NCBI GenBank assembly: GCA_008694505.1
Contig: VZDJ01001034.1
Span: 186,001 to 250,000, forward strand
Length of the DNA: 64,000 bases
Reading direction: 5' to 3'
Source: Cyanoderma ruficeps
Taxonomy: Eukaryota > Chordata > Aves > Passeriformes > Timaliidae
Made by a program: the position numbers and the translations under genes. Below are positions 10,627 through 22,100 of the stretch, piece after piece (within the stretch, counting starts at the first letter, position 1; each line of letters opens with the position of its first letter). The notes beneath the pieces were generated by a model. The model was not told the origin of the DNA, did not search any database, and saw only the letters and a program-made list of their open reading frames with translations.

Positions 10627-13600
10627 CTAGAGCTTGAGCGCCGTGACACGGGGGATGTGGAAGGGACAGGTCTCCTCTGAGCCCGTGGAGCTGCGAAGGA
10701 GAAGAAGAAAACACAAGGGATGGTCAGGGAGGAGTCCACATCCCCCATCCCCGTGTCCTCCCGCCCCATGTCCCCTCGTCCCCGCGTCCCCCCGTCCCTG
10801 CCCGCCTCTCACATGAGCCGGTTGCGGATGGGGCGGAAGTGTTTGGTGAGTCTGACGGCGAAGATGATGTTGGGGATGAGGAAGAAGGTGCAGCACCCCA
10901 GGCTGAACCAGAAGGCGTTCTGCAAGGAGAACCCACGGGGCTGAGCTGTGCGGGGAGGGCAGGGGCAGCCCCCGGGCTCCAGAGGGGTTTGGGGAGCCTT
11001 GGTGGTCCCGTGGCTCCTCACTGGACCCCCACAGAGGCGGGTCCTTACCCAGGGGTCAGCGATGCGGTCGCACAGGATGACACGCCCGTTGTCCAGGGCC
11101 GTGGCGAGCGGCTGGCACGAAGCCACATCCTCCCTCAGCTGGAACGAGGAGCAGAGACAAGGCATGAGCACAGGCCTGGCTGCTGGGATGCGTTTTGCTG
11201 GCGGGAGGGATCCATGGTGACTCCAACAATGCCCGCGGGGTGACAGGGAGCACTCACCGTCTGCCCGACCCAGCTGAGGTACTGGGCGAAATACCGCAGC
11301 TCCTTCCTGGTGAAGCAGCCGAGTTCCTGGGGAGGGGGAAAGCAGCGTGGAGGGAGAATCCTGGACTTCACAGCCTGGCTCAGCCCCGCATTTCCCAGCC
11401 CCGTCTCCAGCTCTGCACTTCCCAGCCTGCTCCAGCCTCACCCTCCCCAGCCCTGCTCCAGCCTTGCCCTCCCCAGCCTGCTCCAGCCCCGAGTTCCCCA
11501 GCCTGGCTCCAGCCCCTCTCCAGCCCCCTCCGGGCTAATGTAGCCTGGGAAATGAGGGCTGAAGGCACCTGGTGCCCTCTTGCAGCGCCCTGTTCTTCCT
11601 CTTTCCTCCTGGCTGTGGGGAATTCTTCCCCCCCGATGGTTCATCCAGCCCCGCCTCACCTGCCGGAGGATCTGCTGGGCTTGCAGGGGCAGCCGGGCCT
11701 CCACTGAAGCCGTGGTGGCCAGCGTCCTCTTCACCCGCTCCTGAGGAAGCACAGGGAGGGCAGAGCATTCTTAGGGCCCGGAGCAGCGGGATGGGTGCCC
11801 GGGGGGTGCAGGGAGCAATGCCAAGCTCCAAATTGGGTCTGATTGCCAGAGGGCAGGGAAAGACAGGTGCCCTGAGCAGGAAAACACCTTTGCAGGGGGA
11901 TTTCTGATTTGCAACAGCAAATCTAATCACTAAAGGACACCGATTCTCCTGGCTTGCATTTTTCCTGGCTCTCCCATCACCCTGCAAAAGGGTTTTTTTT
12001 GGCAGATGGGACCCATGGGACACCGTAAGTTTTTTGGGGCTGGAAGAGACGCGTGAGTACCTTGAGGTGTGGTGCCAAGCGGGAGAGGAACTGGACGCTT
12101 TCCCCCAGCTTTGCCTGTGGGACAGGGAGGTGAGAAAGGTTCAGAAACCTCCATGTCCCTTTCAAGGAGGTGCCTGTGGCACCGCTGCCACCAGCCCAGC
12201 ACGGACTCACCACCAAAGCCTCTTGAGACTGCACCGTGGAGTTCTGCATGTGCCACAGTGCCTGTGCCTCTGCTGCGAGCCGCCCGGCCACCGTGCCGTT
12301 CCTCTGTGGGGCACAGCGGGGTGAGCACGTCCCCGTGGGCACTGAAGGCTCCCCCACCACCTGCCCCACCACTGACCTGCATTTTCTGCAGCCCCTCGAG
12401 GTTCCTGGCCAGGCCGGGCAGGCTGGTCTGCACCACGGGGTTTTTCATCTGCGGGGAAACGGAGTCAGGGGCTGCCCCAAAATCCAGCCCTGGTGTGGAG
12501 CACATTCTGCAGCAGGGTCCAGCTCACCACGAGCACCCCTCACCTCCTCCTGGAAGCGCCCATAGTCCACCTCATCCACTCCACTGCGGGCAAAGGTCTC
12601 CAGGTCCTGCCTGCCCTCGCTGCGGAGGAGCCGCACATCTCCCAGGTTGGCCGTGAAGTCGCCCAGGCGTTTTTGGAAATCAGCCGTGTACTGCGAGGGC
12701 CAGACGAGGGGTTCTGCAGGGCTCCCCGTAACCCCAGTAAAGCTCGTGTGCCCCCCCTGCTGCTACCAGCAGCTCTGGCTGCAGCCAGCCCTCACCTTGG
12801 GGGTTTTCAGGTGCTCATCCAGGTCGTAGGACCTGTCGAGCTGCAGCACCTCCCAGAGCCCCGCGCCGCTCTTGCACTCCCTGAAAGGCAGAGGGACATT
12901 GGCAGAGTGATCCCAAATCCACCCTGGCTGCACGGCGGGGGCTCCTGCGGCGCTCACCGGTATGTGGAGCTGAGGTTGGAGTCCCTCCTGAGGTTGAGCT
13001 GGCGGGTGAGGTTCATGGACGGCGGAAGATTCCCAGGGGTGTCGATGAACTGGGCCAAAGGGGAGGAAAAACAGGGTCAGGCTGAGGCACGGGCATTCCC
13101 AGCAGTGATTCTGGGGGTGTTCTGCCCTTGCAGGTGCATGCTGCAGGAGTTCATGGCAGCCTGAACTAATTTTACCTCTATTTGGATATTCCCCGCTGCA
13201 GAGTGTGGGAAGGGACAGCCTCGTGCTGGGACCGCCCGTGTGTGGTACTGCCACGGGAAGAGTCCTGATCCCAGTCCCACCGCCCCAATCCCTCTCTCGG
13301 GCCCACCGCACCGAGCTGCCAGCCCCAAGCACCCCAGGGATGCCCCAGGACCGGGGAACAGCAATTAGCAAGTGAATTAACAGCACGAGGGCAATTCCCA
13401 GCTGATGATGCAAATCTGAGGCGCTAATCCTAAACTTAATCTTCTGGTCTAGGATGGGGCTTCTCCTGTCGGGTTTAATGGGAGTACACAGAGCCTTTGG
13501 AGGTGTTTTGGGGCACGGAAGGAGAGATTTACAGGGCGATGCGTGTATGTGTGGCCACCCACCTTATAAATCTCCTGGTTGACCCAATTCCTGCAAACCA

Positions 13601-16600
13601 GCGTCTGGATGTTGCCCCCGACCAGGAAGGTGGCGAAAACCAGGAGGATGAGGAGCCAGGAGAACAGGAAAGCCAAGCCCACACCGCTGAAAGAGGGAGA
13701 GGAGGCGCCGGCCGTGGCTTTGCAAACCCGAGCGGGCAGGAAGGGACCTGCCCGTCCAGCTGCAGCCCCGCGGCTCCTTCCCGAGCCCGGGCACGCCGGG
13801 CTGGGCAAGGCCCTGGGAGCTGGGTGTGCCGGGCAGAGGGGCCGAGGGAGCTGCCAGCTCCCAGGGCGGAGAAGCTTCTCCCAAACCTGCCGGCGCAGGC
13901 GGTGGCTTCAAAAGCTTTTCCGCTGGGACCGCTCCCAGTCCCCCCGTCCCCCCCCGCCCTTGGCTTTGCCTGGGTTTTTTGGGGGGTGTGTGAGATGGAA
14001 CAGCCCCCCAGCACCCAGAGAGACGCTTACACCAGGAGAAACTTGGCACCAGCTTCTCCTCGGCACTCGTAGTCGCTGGGGTCCTCCCGCTTGGAAAGCC
14101 CATACGCCCCCAGGGCCATTCCCGTCACGTTGCAGAGGAGGATGAGGAGGATGATGGAGCACAGCACCGTGCCCGCGATCCACCTGGAGGGAGGAGCAGC
14201 AGGGCACTGCCTCGAGATGCGGGCCTGAGGCACCTGGGGCTCGGGGCCCTTCTCTGCTGCACCCCCTGCACCCCGTCCTGCCCCCAGGGTCACCTGTAGC
14301 GCTCGAAGCGCTGCACCTCCCGCAGGTACGGCTGGCTCCGCTCCTCCGCCTTCACCAGCGCCTCGCTGGCGGGCCGGGTGTAGTCGGGGAGGGGGAAGCC
14401 GTCGGCGATGGACTGCACCTTCTCCGCCGTGCGGGCCAAATCGCCCCGCAGATCTGCGGGGGCCAAGGCTGTGCTGGAGGGGTGGATGGTCCCTGCATCC
14501 CACCCTGTGTCCCCAAACTGGCATTCACTGCCTGGAGGATGTCCCCACTCCATGGTGACAGCCCCACTCACCCTGGATGACCTGCGCCATCCTCTCCACG
14601 GCCAGCTCTGGGATGGAGTTGAAGGTTCCATTGCCCTGAAAGGAAAGAGGGGATTCTGAGCAGCTCAGCCGGAGCTGCCTGTGCATGTTGGACCCCCCGA
14701 CCCCCCGCTCCACCCCGACCCCCCAACCTGGCGAATCATCTCCGCAAAGTCACTCCGGGGCAGACCGGCCAGCGCCTTCAACACCTTCTCCACCGACGGC
14801 ACCTTGGGGTGGAAGAAGGAACCCGTGAGCCGTGGGGCAGCCGGGTGGGGCGGTGACGGTGGGGGGTCCAGGACCCCGTGCCCACCTTGCTGTAGTCGGC
14901 GCCCAGCTCCAGGCTCCGTGCCCTGCCCAGGACGCTGGCGCAGGAGGTGCAGCGCGGGTCGTCCAGGAGCGCGACCACGCGTTGCCTTCGTTCCTGCAGC
15001 GCCGGCTCCAGCTCGGCCCGCGCCGCCGCCAGCGCCCGCGCCGTCCTGTGGAGAATCTGTAAATGGTGCAGCGAGGTCTGTAGGTCTTAAAGAGAAAGCC
15101 CAGGGCTAGTTCACGCTGCTCCGCTCGGCCGCCCCGGCGAGGCTTCGGCCCCGGTCCCGGCCCCGGGGACAGTCGCTCTCCGGCCGTACCTCCGGCCCTG
15201 TCCTGCAGGTCCGCCAGCGCCGCGTAGGTCATGGCCTTGAGCTGCGCGTGGATGGAGAGCCCCACGCTCCGGCTGAGCCCTGCAAGGCACCGGGGCACCG
15301 TCAGCACATCATCCATCCCCGGGGCAAGCTCGGGGTGCTGCCCGGCGCCGTGCTTACCACCCAGGTCGGAGATTATCTGCTTTCGGGGCACCTCGAACTT
15401 GTCCACCACCATCTGCACCCCCTGCCAGGAAAGAGGAGCCGGTCAGCCGGGGGTAGCAGCCGCCGGGAGAGGAGGGAGTCCCGCTTTGCCATTCAAAATA
15501 CTTTTTTAATGCCAAACTATCCCCTGAGGGAAATGCCGCCATCCCCGGGCAGCGCCCCACGCCGAGGGCGAGACGGCTCGGGGACCCACCTGGGGGACAT
15601 TGGCAAGGTGCTGTCGCAGCGTGCGCAGGGTGGAGGGCACAGCCCCCAGCCCCGGCTCCATCTGCCCCTTCACCCGCTGGCTGGTGACAAAGGCGCAGGT
15701 GACGCTGATCCTGCGGGGAAGGAGCAGGCGGTGACCGCGCTGCCCGGCGGAACCTCCCCGTCCCGTAGGACGCGATTCCCCCAGCCCAGTGCGGGTTTTG
15801 GGGGGTGATTTGGGGGACTCACAGGATGATGAGGGAGGTGAAGGACAGGCAGGCCAGCAGGCAGCGGCGGCGGCAGCCCAGCGAGCGCCGGTGGGCGCGG
15901 AGGCGGCCCCCGCACCGCCGCCGGCTCCGGCAGTAGCAGAAGCACATCCCGGCCACCGGCACGGCCACGGTGAAGAGCAGAGCCACGGCGGCGCAGATGA
16001 CATAGCCCAGCTCGTACTGCACCACCTTTACCACGGGAGAGCCTTGTCGGCAGCTCTGCGCCGGGCCCGGGGCTCTCGGGGTGCCCCGTGCCAGGTGGAA
16101 ACATCCCCACGGGACCCCCGCCCCACGACCCGACTCACCTGCGACGTCCGCACAGAGCCGGGGTCATTCAGGGCTGTCCTGAGCAGCTCTGCAAATAAAT
16201 AAATCACGGTACAGGTAGAGGAAGCTCCACCCGATACATCCCCAACCTCTCCTGGCAGCAACAATGGGACAGAGGCGGAATCCTCTTCCTGAACCCTTGG
16301 AGACCCCCGGAGCAGCTCCGGGCACTGCGATTGCCGCCAGCAAAACCCCCGAGGTCCCGGCACCTGCAGCAGCGGGACCGTGGCCCCCCCGGCTCGGGGC
16401 TCACCTGTGGGCAGCGGGTTTTGCTGGATGAGGTCCAGGCAGCGCCGGACGAGGCCGTAGAGAGGATCGAGAGAGCTGGGCACGCGGTGCAGCGCCGGCA
16501 CCTGGATCTCGGCGTGTCTGTCGGTGAAGCGGAGGACGCCGCCGGGGCTGGAGGGGTGGCACTGCTGGCTGGCAGCGGGATGCAGCAGCGCCCAGGCCAG

Positions 16601-16621
16601 CAGCAGCCCGGCCGCCCGCAT
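10627..16621 (-). CDS. PROM2: Prominin-2, pentaspan membrane glycoprotein
   Basis: Prominins are cholesterol-binding glycoproteins of plasma-membrane protrusions, with five membrane spans and two large outer loops. I assembled 23 coding exons, all GT-AG and phase-consistent, into 824 aa (human about 834): 16405-16621, 16139-16188, 15823-16025, 15590-15710, 15358-15421, 15190-15279, 14886-15085, 14728-14802, 14572-14635, 14294-14453, 14031-14183, 13563-13686, 12958-13049, 12796-12880, 12544-12690, 12377-12448, 12211-12303, 12061-12114, 11660-11740, 11258-11326, 11049-11138, 10813-10919, 10627-10690. Met1 opens a signal peptide ([18 protein letters not shown]). Membrane spans lie near residues 98-122, 147-167, 416-440, 467-495 and 770-790. 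The Cys-rich [15 protein letters not shown] follows span 1, and NGT and NST glycosylation sequons lie in the loops. The tail [11 protein letters not shown] closely matches the mammalian FHIPRVTSLKL. It stands opposite in strand to the four genes that follow. PROM1 is excluded by the tail and the recalled whole-length match. Confidence 0.97.
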
Positions 16622-17810
16622 GGCTCCGGCAGTGGTGAGCAGAGAGCCGGGGGCTCCGTCAGCCTGCGAGCGGCTGGAGGGGCATTCCCGGCCCCGGACG
16701 GCTCGCTCCGGCTGGGCTGCTGCTCCGGGAAACCTGCCTGACGGGTCAGCCGCTGCTCAAAGCCCAGACGCTGCCCTGGCTTGTTCCCCCCACGGGCTCC
16801 CCGGGGCGGCTGGGCTTGGCGGGGCTGCGTGGAGGCGTTTCCCAAACCATCCCAGGCCTGTTTCGCAACCCCCGGCATCCCTGAGTCACCGCCGCGGGGT
16901 CTCCTCTGTCAAGGCCTTTCCCCAAACCCATGGCAAAGCCTCCCTGGGGTTTTGGGGAGAGAGACGGGGGGGGTGATGAGCCCCCTGTCCCTGGGCTGGA
17001 GGCTGCTCGACCCCACCACAGCCACCTCGGAAGGTGGGATCTGGGATTTTGGGCATCACCTGAGGAGTGGGAAAGCCCTTGTGAGGGGATGCTCGTGTGT
17101 GGATGGGGGTCAGAATCACCCTTTGGAAAAGCATCCTGAGATCTGGGATAGCAACAAGAAGGCAAAATAAGGAGGAACACGTGGAGAGGGACACTGAGCC
17201 CCAGCTGGTGATGCCCACTCGCCGGCCGGGTGTGAGATGAGTTTTCCGGCCTCAGCCAGCGCCTGTCTCACACCCCGAGGCGGCCGCGGCTTCTTCCCAG
17301 GGCCCGGATCCTACTCCCCAGCATGGGTCGAGCGTTAATTACAGGCTCGGCTTGGAGCGCAGGAGGTCCAACCTGATCTCTCGGTGCGGGGGAGCAGCCC
17401 CGCTGTGCCCAGACGGCCCCGGGGCATCCCGAGAGCCGGGACCCTGCTCAGCCGGGCGGGTCGGACCGGCCCTGCCCCACCGCCACCTGCCCACGCCCCC
17501 GTCTCCCCGGCGTTGATGCTAATCCTGGTAGTTCAACTCCCTCTGGAAAAGGGGCTTTCCGCCCAGCTGGAGATGCCGGCAGCTTTTTTCCAGGCTGATC
17601 CCCACCACTCGCTTGGGAATGGGATGTTGCAGACAGGAAAATCCTGTCCAGGCTCAGCTTGTCCCATCCTGGGACAAAACTGCCAGGGCCAGAAAAGCCT
17701 GGGATTTTCAGCAAGGTTCGTTTCTATGTGGATGTGTCTGTGCACGGCAAGGGAGCCCCGGCTGCACACACTGGTGCTGGGGCAGTGATGGGGATTCCAG
17801 GGATGATTTC
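16622..17810. other. PROM2 upstream region, no gene recognised
   Basis: GC-rich sequence immediately 5' of the PROM2 start (which is on the minus strand). I see no TATA box, CRE or obvious untranslated exon, so the transcription start cannot be placed. Frames of 110-220 codons here are shadows of GC-rich DNA. Confidence 0.5.
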
Positions 17811-18065
17811 CCACCATGATTTCCCATTCTCATGATGATTTCCCAACCACAACCTCGATTTCCCGTTCCCACGGTGATTTCCTAACCCCAGCCTGGATTT
17901 CCCATTCCCATGAGGATTTCCCATCCCACCATGAGTTCCATGTCCGTGATGATTTCCCATCCCCACAACCATTTCCCACTCCCACCATGTTTTCCCATGG
18001 TGATTCCCCAGCTCCATGATGGTTTGCAGGGCCAACAATCTTCCATCCCAACAATGATATTTTTG
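17810..18065. repeat. Degenerate minisatellite, unit about 28 bp
   Basis: Recurring 'gatttcccattcccatgatg' with variants (cccaaccccagcctg, cccatccccacaacc). About nine copies, increasingly degenerate toward the 3' side. Non-coding. Confidence 0.8.
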
Positions 18066-18329
18066 GGGGTGGAGGTGATTTTCACGTCCGAGGAGAAGGG
18101 ATGGAGTGTCACCAGTGACCCTGCCACATGTGTGTGCTACCCCACCTTGCCACAGAGGTGGAAGGGGATGATTTGGGGATGTTTTTGGGTGGGTTTTGTC
18201 CTCTCTCATCCTGGCCCAAGACACAACTGCTGCTCCCGGCTGTGTTTGAACCATACCAGAAGAGTGTGGCAGTGATGGGGAGCCCGTGGGGTGACCCTTC
18301 AGGGTGGTACTTGTGGGACACTTGTGGGA

Positions 18330-18960
18330 ATGGGGTAAGGAGGCTGGTTCCAGGGATGTTGATGCCAGGGTGGGGTTCCAGGGATGTTGATTCTGGGGGT
18401 ACCAGCATTGATTAGGGATGCTGGTACTGGGGGTACTGGGACCAAGTCAGGGGCTCTGGTACCAGTACTGGCACAGGCTGGGGATGTCAGTCTGGGGTGC
18501 TGTGGTGAACTGGGGTGCTGGGACTGGGACAGTGGTACCGGTACCAGCACAGAGACACTTGCACTGGAGTAATGATGCTGGTTCTGGTACAGGAATGGTA
18601 ATGCTGGTTCGGACCTGGGGCGGTGATGTTGATGCCGGTGTGATGATGCTGGTGCTGGTACTGGAGCGCTGACGCAGGTTCGGTACTGGCACAGAGATGC
18701 CAGTTCGGTCCCGGTGCAGTGGCGCTGGTTTGGTGCCGGTGCGGACGCCAGTTCAGTGTCGGGGCAGTGGCGCTGGTTCGGTCCCGGTGCAGTAGTGCTG
18801 GTTCGGCGCCGGGGCAGTGGCGCCGGTTCGGTCCCAGTGCGGTGACGCCGGTTCGGTCCCTGTGCAGTGGCGCTGGTTCGGTCCCGGTGCGGTGGTGCCG
18901 GTTCGGTCCCAGTTCGGTGGCGCCGGTGGCGGTGCCGCTCCGGGGCTGCTGTACCGCCTG
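18330..18960. repeat. Compound minisatellite upstream of DUSP11
   Basis: The first half carries 'gatgctggtactgggggtac' type units; the second half (about 18660-18960) is a cleaner array of 'ggttcggtcccggtgcagtg' plus 'gcgctggttcgg', unit about 30 bp. It stops about 120 bp before the DUSP11 CRE. The 326-codon antisense frame across it is a repeat product. Confidence 0.85.
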
Positions 18961-19075
18961 TGACCGCTAGGCGGTGCGAGAGCCCCAAGGCGCCGCGCGG
19001 GAGGCGTGGCCTCTCACTGGCGGGCGTGGTCAGTCGCGCTGGGGGCGTGGCCCCGCGTGCCCATGCGGCGGGCGC

Positions 19076-19114
19076 GGAAGTGACGTCACGCGCGGGCGCG
19101 GCGCTGTCGCCATC
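19076..19114 (+). promoter_or_regulatory. DUSP11: DUSP11 CpG promoter with ETS and CRE motifs
   Basis: The palindromic cAMP response element TGACGTCA occupies 19081-19088 and is directly preceded by an ETS-like GGAAG at 19076-19080. The initiating ATG is only 27 bp past the CRE, so the transcription start is probably in or just upstream of this block. There is no TATA box, as is usual for a CpG-island housekeeping promoter. Confidence 0.65.
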
Positions 19115-22100
19115 ATGGCGGGCAGAGGGGCCTCGCGGGTCCCGGAGCGGTGAGCGCGGTCCCGAGCGCGGCCCCGAGCGCGGCCCCGCCGCCTCTCCCG
19201 GCCGGGGGCTCCCGGCCGCTGGGAGGGACCCAGAATCCGGCCGGGTCCTGGCAGCAGCGGGGCCGCGTGGCACCGTCACATGGGTGTCCCGGGGTGGGGA
19301 ACGAGGGTCTCTGGGGCTGGAGGGTTTGAGGGTCCCCGGGCCTGGGGCGGCTTAAGGATCTCTGGCCAGGGTGGGGGTTGAGGGTCCGTGAGCCAGGGGG
19401 GATTTGGGAGTCCCGGGCCCAGCTGAGGTTTGAGGATCCCCAGAACCGAGGCTGTGGTTCCCAGGCCGGGGTGGGTCTGAGGACTCTTAGCTTGAGGGTT
19501 TTGAGGGTCCCTGGGCCGGACAGAGTTTAAGGGGTTCCCAGGACAGGGCGTTTGGCCGACCATGGCTTGGGGGGTGGTTGGAGGGTCCCTGGACATGGGG
19601 GATTGTCTGATGCCAGTGGGAGGTTGAGGGTCCTCGGTCCTGGTGAATCTGTGTTGCCAGGCCGGGGGGAATTGGGTTCCCGGCTCTGGGTGTGTTTGGG
19701 GCCCTGTCTCACACCCCCGTGGATCCAGGTGGACCGACTACATCCCGCTGGGCTGCAGGATGCCGGGCACGCGCTTCATCGCCTTCAAGGTGCCCCTGAA
19801 GAAGGTGAGGGAGCAGCGGGGTGCTGGGGCAGTTTGGGCTGGGGATTCCTTGAGGGAATTCCTGAATGTCAGAGCTGGATTTTGGGAGTGTGGGGGAACA
19901 GGGACAGGAGGAGAGGAAACAGCCCCAAGCCGTGCCAGGGGAGGCTCAGGCTGGGCAGCAGGAGGAGTTTCTTCCTGGGAAGGGCATTGGAACTGCCCAG
20001 GGAGGTTTGGAGTCCCCACACCGGGAGGTGCCCAGGGCAGGCCTGGACGTGGCACTCAGTGCTCTGGGCTGGGGATGGGGTGGGCATCGGGCTCAACTTG
20101 GATTTGATGGTGTTGAAGGGCTTTTCCAGCCTCAGTGGTTCTGTGATTCCACATGTTTGAGCTGAATCCCTGGTTTGCAGCCTCCACCAGGGAACCTGCT
20201 GTGTCTGGGTGTTTTGGTCACTGGGGTTTTGCTGCGGTTAAAGTGGTCACTCACCTCTGGGAACTCTCAGCTGAGCAGTCCCAAAGCTCTGAGGCCCTGA
20301 GCACATCCCTGTCCATGGAACTGGATGAGTTTTGATGTCCTTTTCAGCCCAAACCATCCCAGCATTCAGTGATCAAACTCTGTTTTTCTGCTTCAGCCTT
20401 TGCTCCTTGCCTGAGTTGTTCTCCCTGATCTCCAGGACACTCCAGAGCAGGAGCCTCTCCCCACCCATCACAAGGCACCCAGATTTAAATAACTGCTTTA
20501 AAACATCACTTCCTGCAGAGTTTTGATCAGAACCTTCTGCCAGAAGAGAGATTTTCCCCTCATGACCTCATCAGGAAGGTGAAGGAGCAGAAGGAGGAGC
20601 TGGGGCTGATCATTGACCTGACGTACACCACGCGCTACTACGGGCGTGAGGTCAGTGCTCAGAGACTCGGGATTCTCCCCAAAAACAGCAGCCTGGGAGA
20701 CTGGGAGGGCCTGGAATCCTCTGGCAGGGGCTGAGGTGAAGCCTTGCAGGCCAGGGGGGTGTTTCTGATCAAGTCTCCAACTCCCAGATCCTCTTTGGAC
20801 CACCCCAAGTTTGGGGGTACCGTTGAGGTGGGGTCTGTGGGCTCTCCAGAGGGAAGAGCTGATTGCAAACAGCCTTGGCTGGCTGGGCAGTCATGGGAAA
20901 GGTGTTCCAGGTTCTGTTTGTGTTTCATCTTCCCCAGGGGAAAAAAAGAGCAAAGGCAATAAAAAATAATCTGGAATATGTGTATTTTGTCCAGGGAGCA
21001 AAACAGAGCTTTTCTTACCTAAAACTGTGTAGCTGCACTTTAGGGCTTGCTAGGAAAACTCTTCTTCTTCTGGTTTATTACCTGTGATTCTTTAGGTAAT
21101 CAGAATCCTTGTGTTTTTTCTGAGTTTAATTTACTGAGTTTAAATTACTGAGTTGTTTTTCCTGTAGGAACTGCCCCCCACACTGCGCTACTCGAAAATC
21201 CTGACCATGGGACACGAGATCCCAAACAGAAAGACAATCTTGAGGTTCAAATACCTTGTGAAAAGGTTTCTGACACACAACAAAGACAACGGTGAGTGTG
21301 GATCTCCCTGACTCTGCTGCTGGGATGGGCCAGCAGGAATTCCTTTTCCTTCTCTTGACTTGGGAATGTCAAGGCAATAAATTGGGTTTTTCCTGGTGAA
21401 GGAATTCAGGTTGGCTCTGATAATCCAGGCCAGGCTGGACGGGGCTTGGAGCAGCCTGGGGTAATGGAAGGTGTCCCTGCCCATGGCAGGGGTGGCACTG
21501 GATGGGCTTTAAGGTCCTCTCCAACCCAAACCATTGCAGGATTCTGTGATGATTTGAGCCTTAATTGTGTTTGAGCTGTGGGACTGGGCAGATGAGCTGC
21601 CAGAATTAACGAGTTGATGAGCTGAATGCTAATTAGACTTAACTAGGGTGATGCATGTGGTTACTTCTGTTCCTTGTGTTGGTGTCACTGAGGGAGGGTT
21701 GATGCCATGGGCTCGTCCTGGGGAGATTTGGGAGGTTTGGGAGGAGCTGCAGCTGAATCTCCCGTGTGTGTTACAGATAAACTCATCGGGGTGCACTGCA
21801 CACATGGCTTGAACAGGACTGGCTACTTGGTCTGTAGGTGAGTTCTCCTTGGTCAGATGGGCTTCAGTGGTGGCATTTCCAGGAGGGAACAAGAGCGGAG
21901 TGATCTCTGTGATCTCAGCCTTGCAAAGATTTCAGCTTTTGTTAGGGAGCGTTTTTCATCCCAAAATTCAGCAGTAAATGCTGATCCTCCATTCTGCCAC
22001 ACAAATAAAAAGTTTAAAACTCCCCAGCCTTTTTTTTTTTTCCCTGTTTGAATCAACACCAACCCATCAGTGTTTTCATAATTAACTCTGTAATTAGAGA

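Noticed and set aside
18299..19279. 326-codon minus-strand frame upstream of DUSP11
   Set aside because: It runs through the TTCGGTCCCGGTGC array; the residue repeats (HRTGTEPAPPHR type) mirror the DNA unit, and it covers the DUSP11 CRE promoter antisense.
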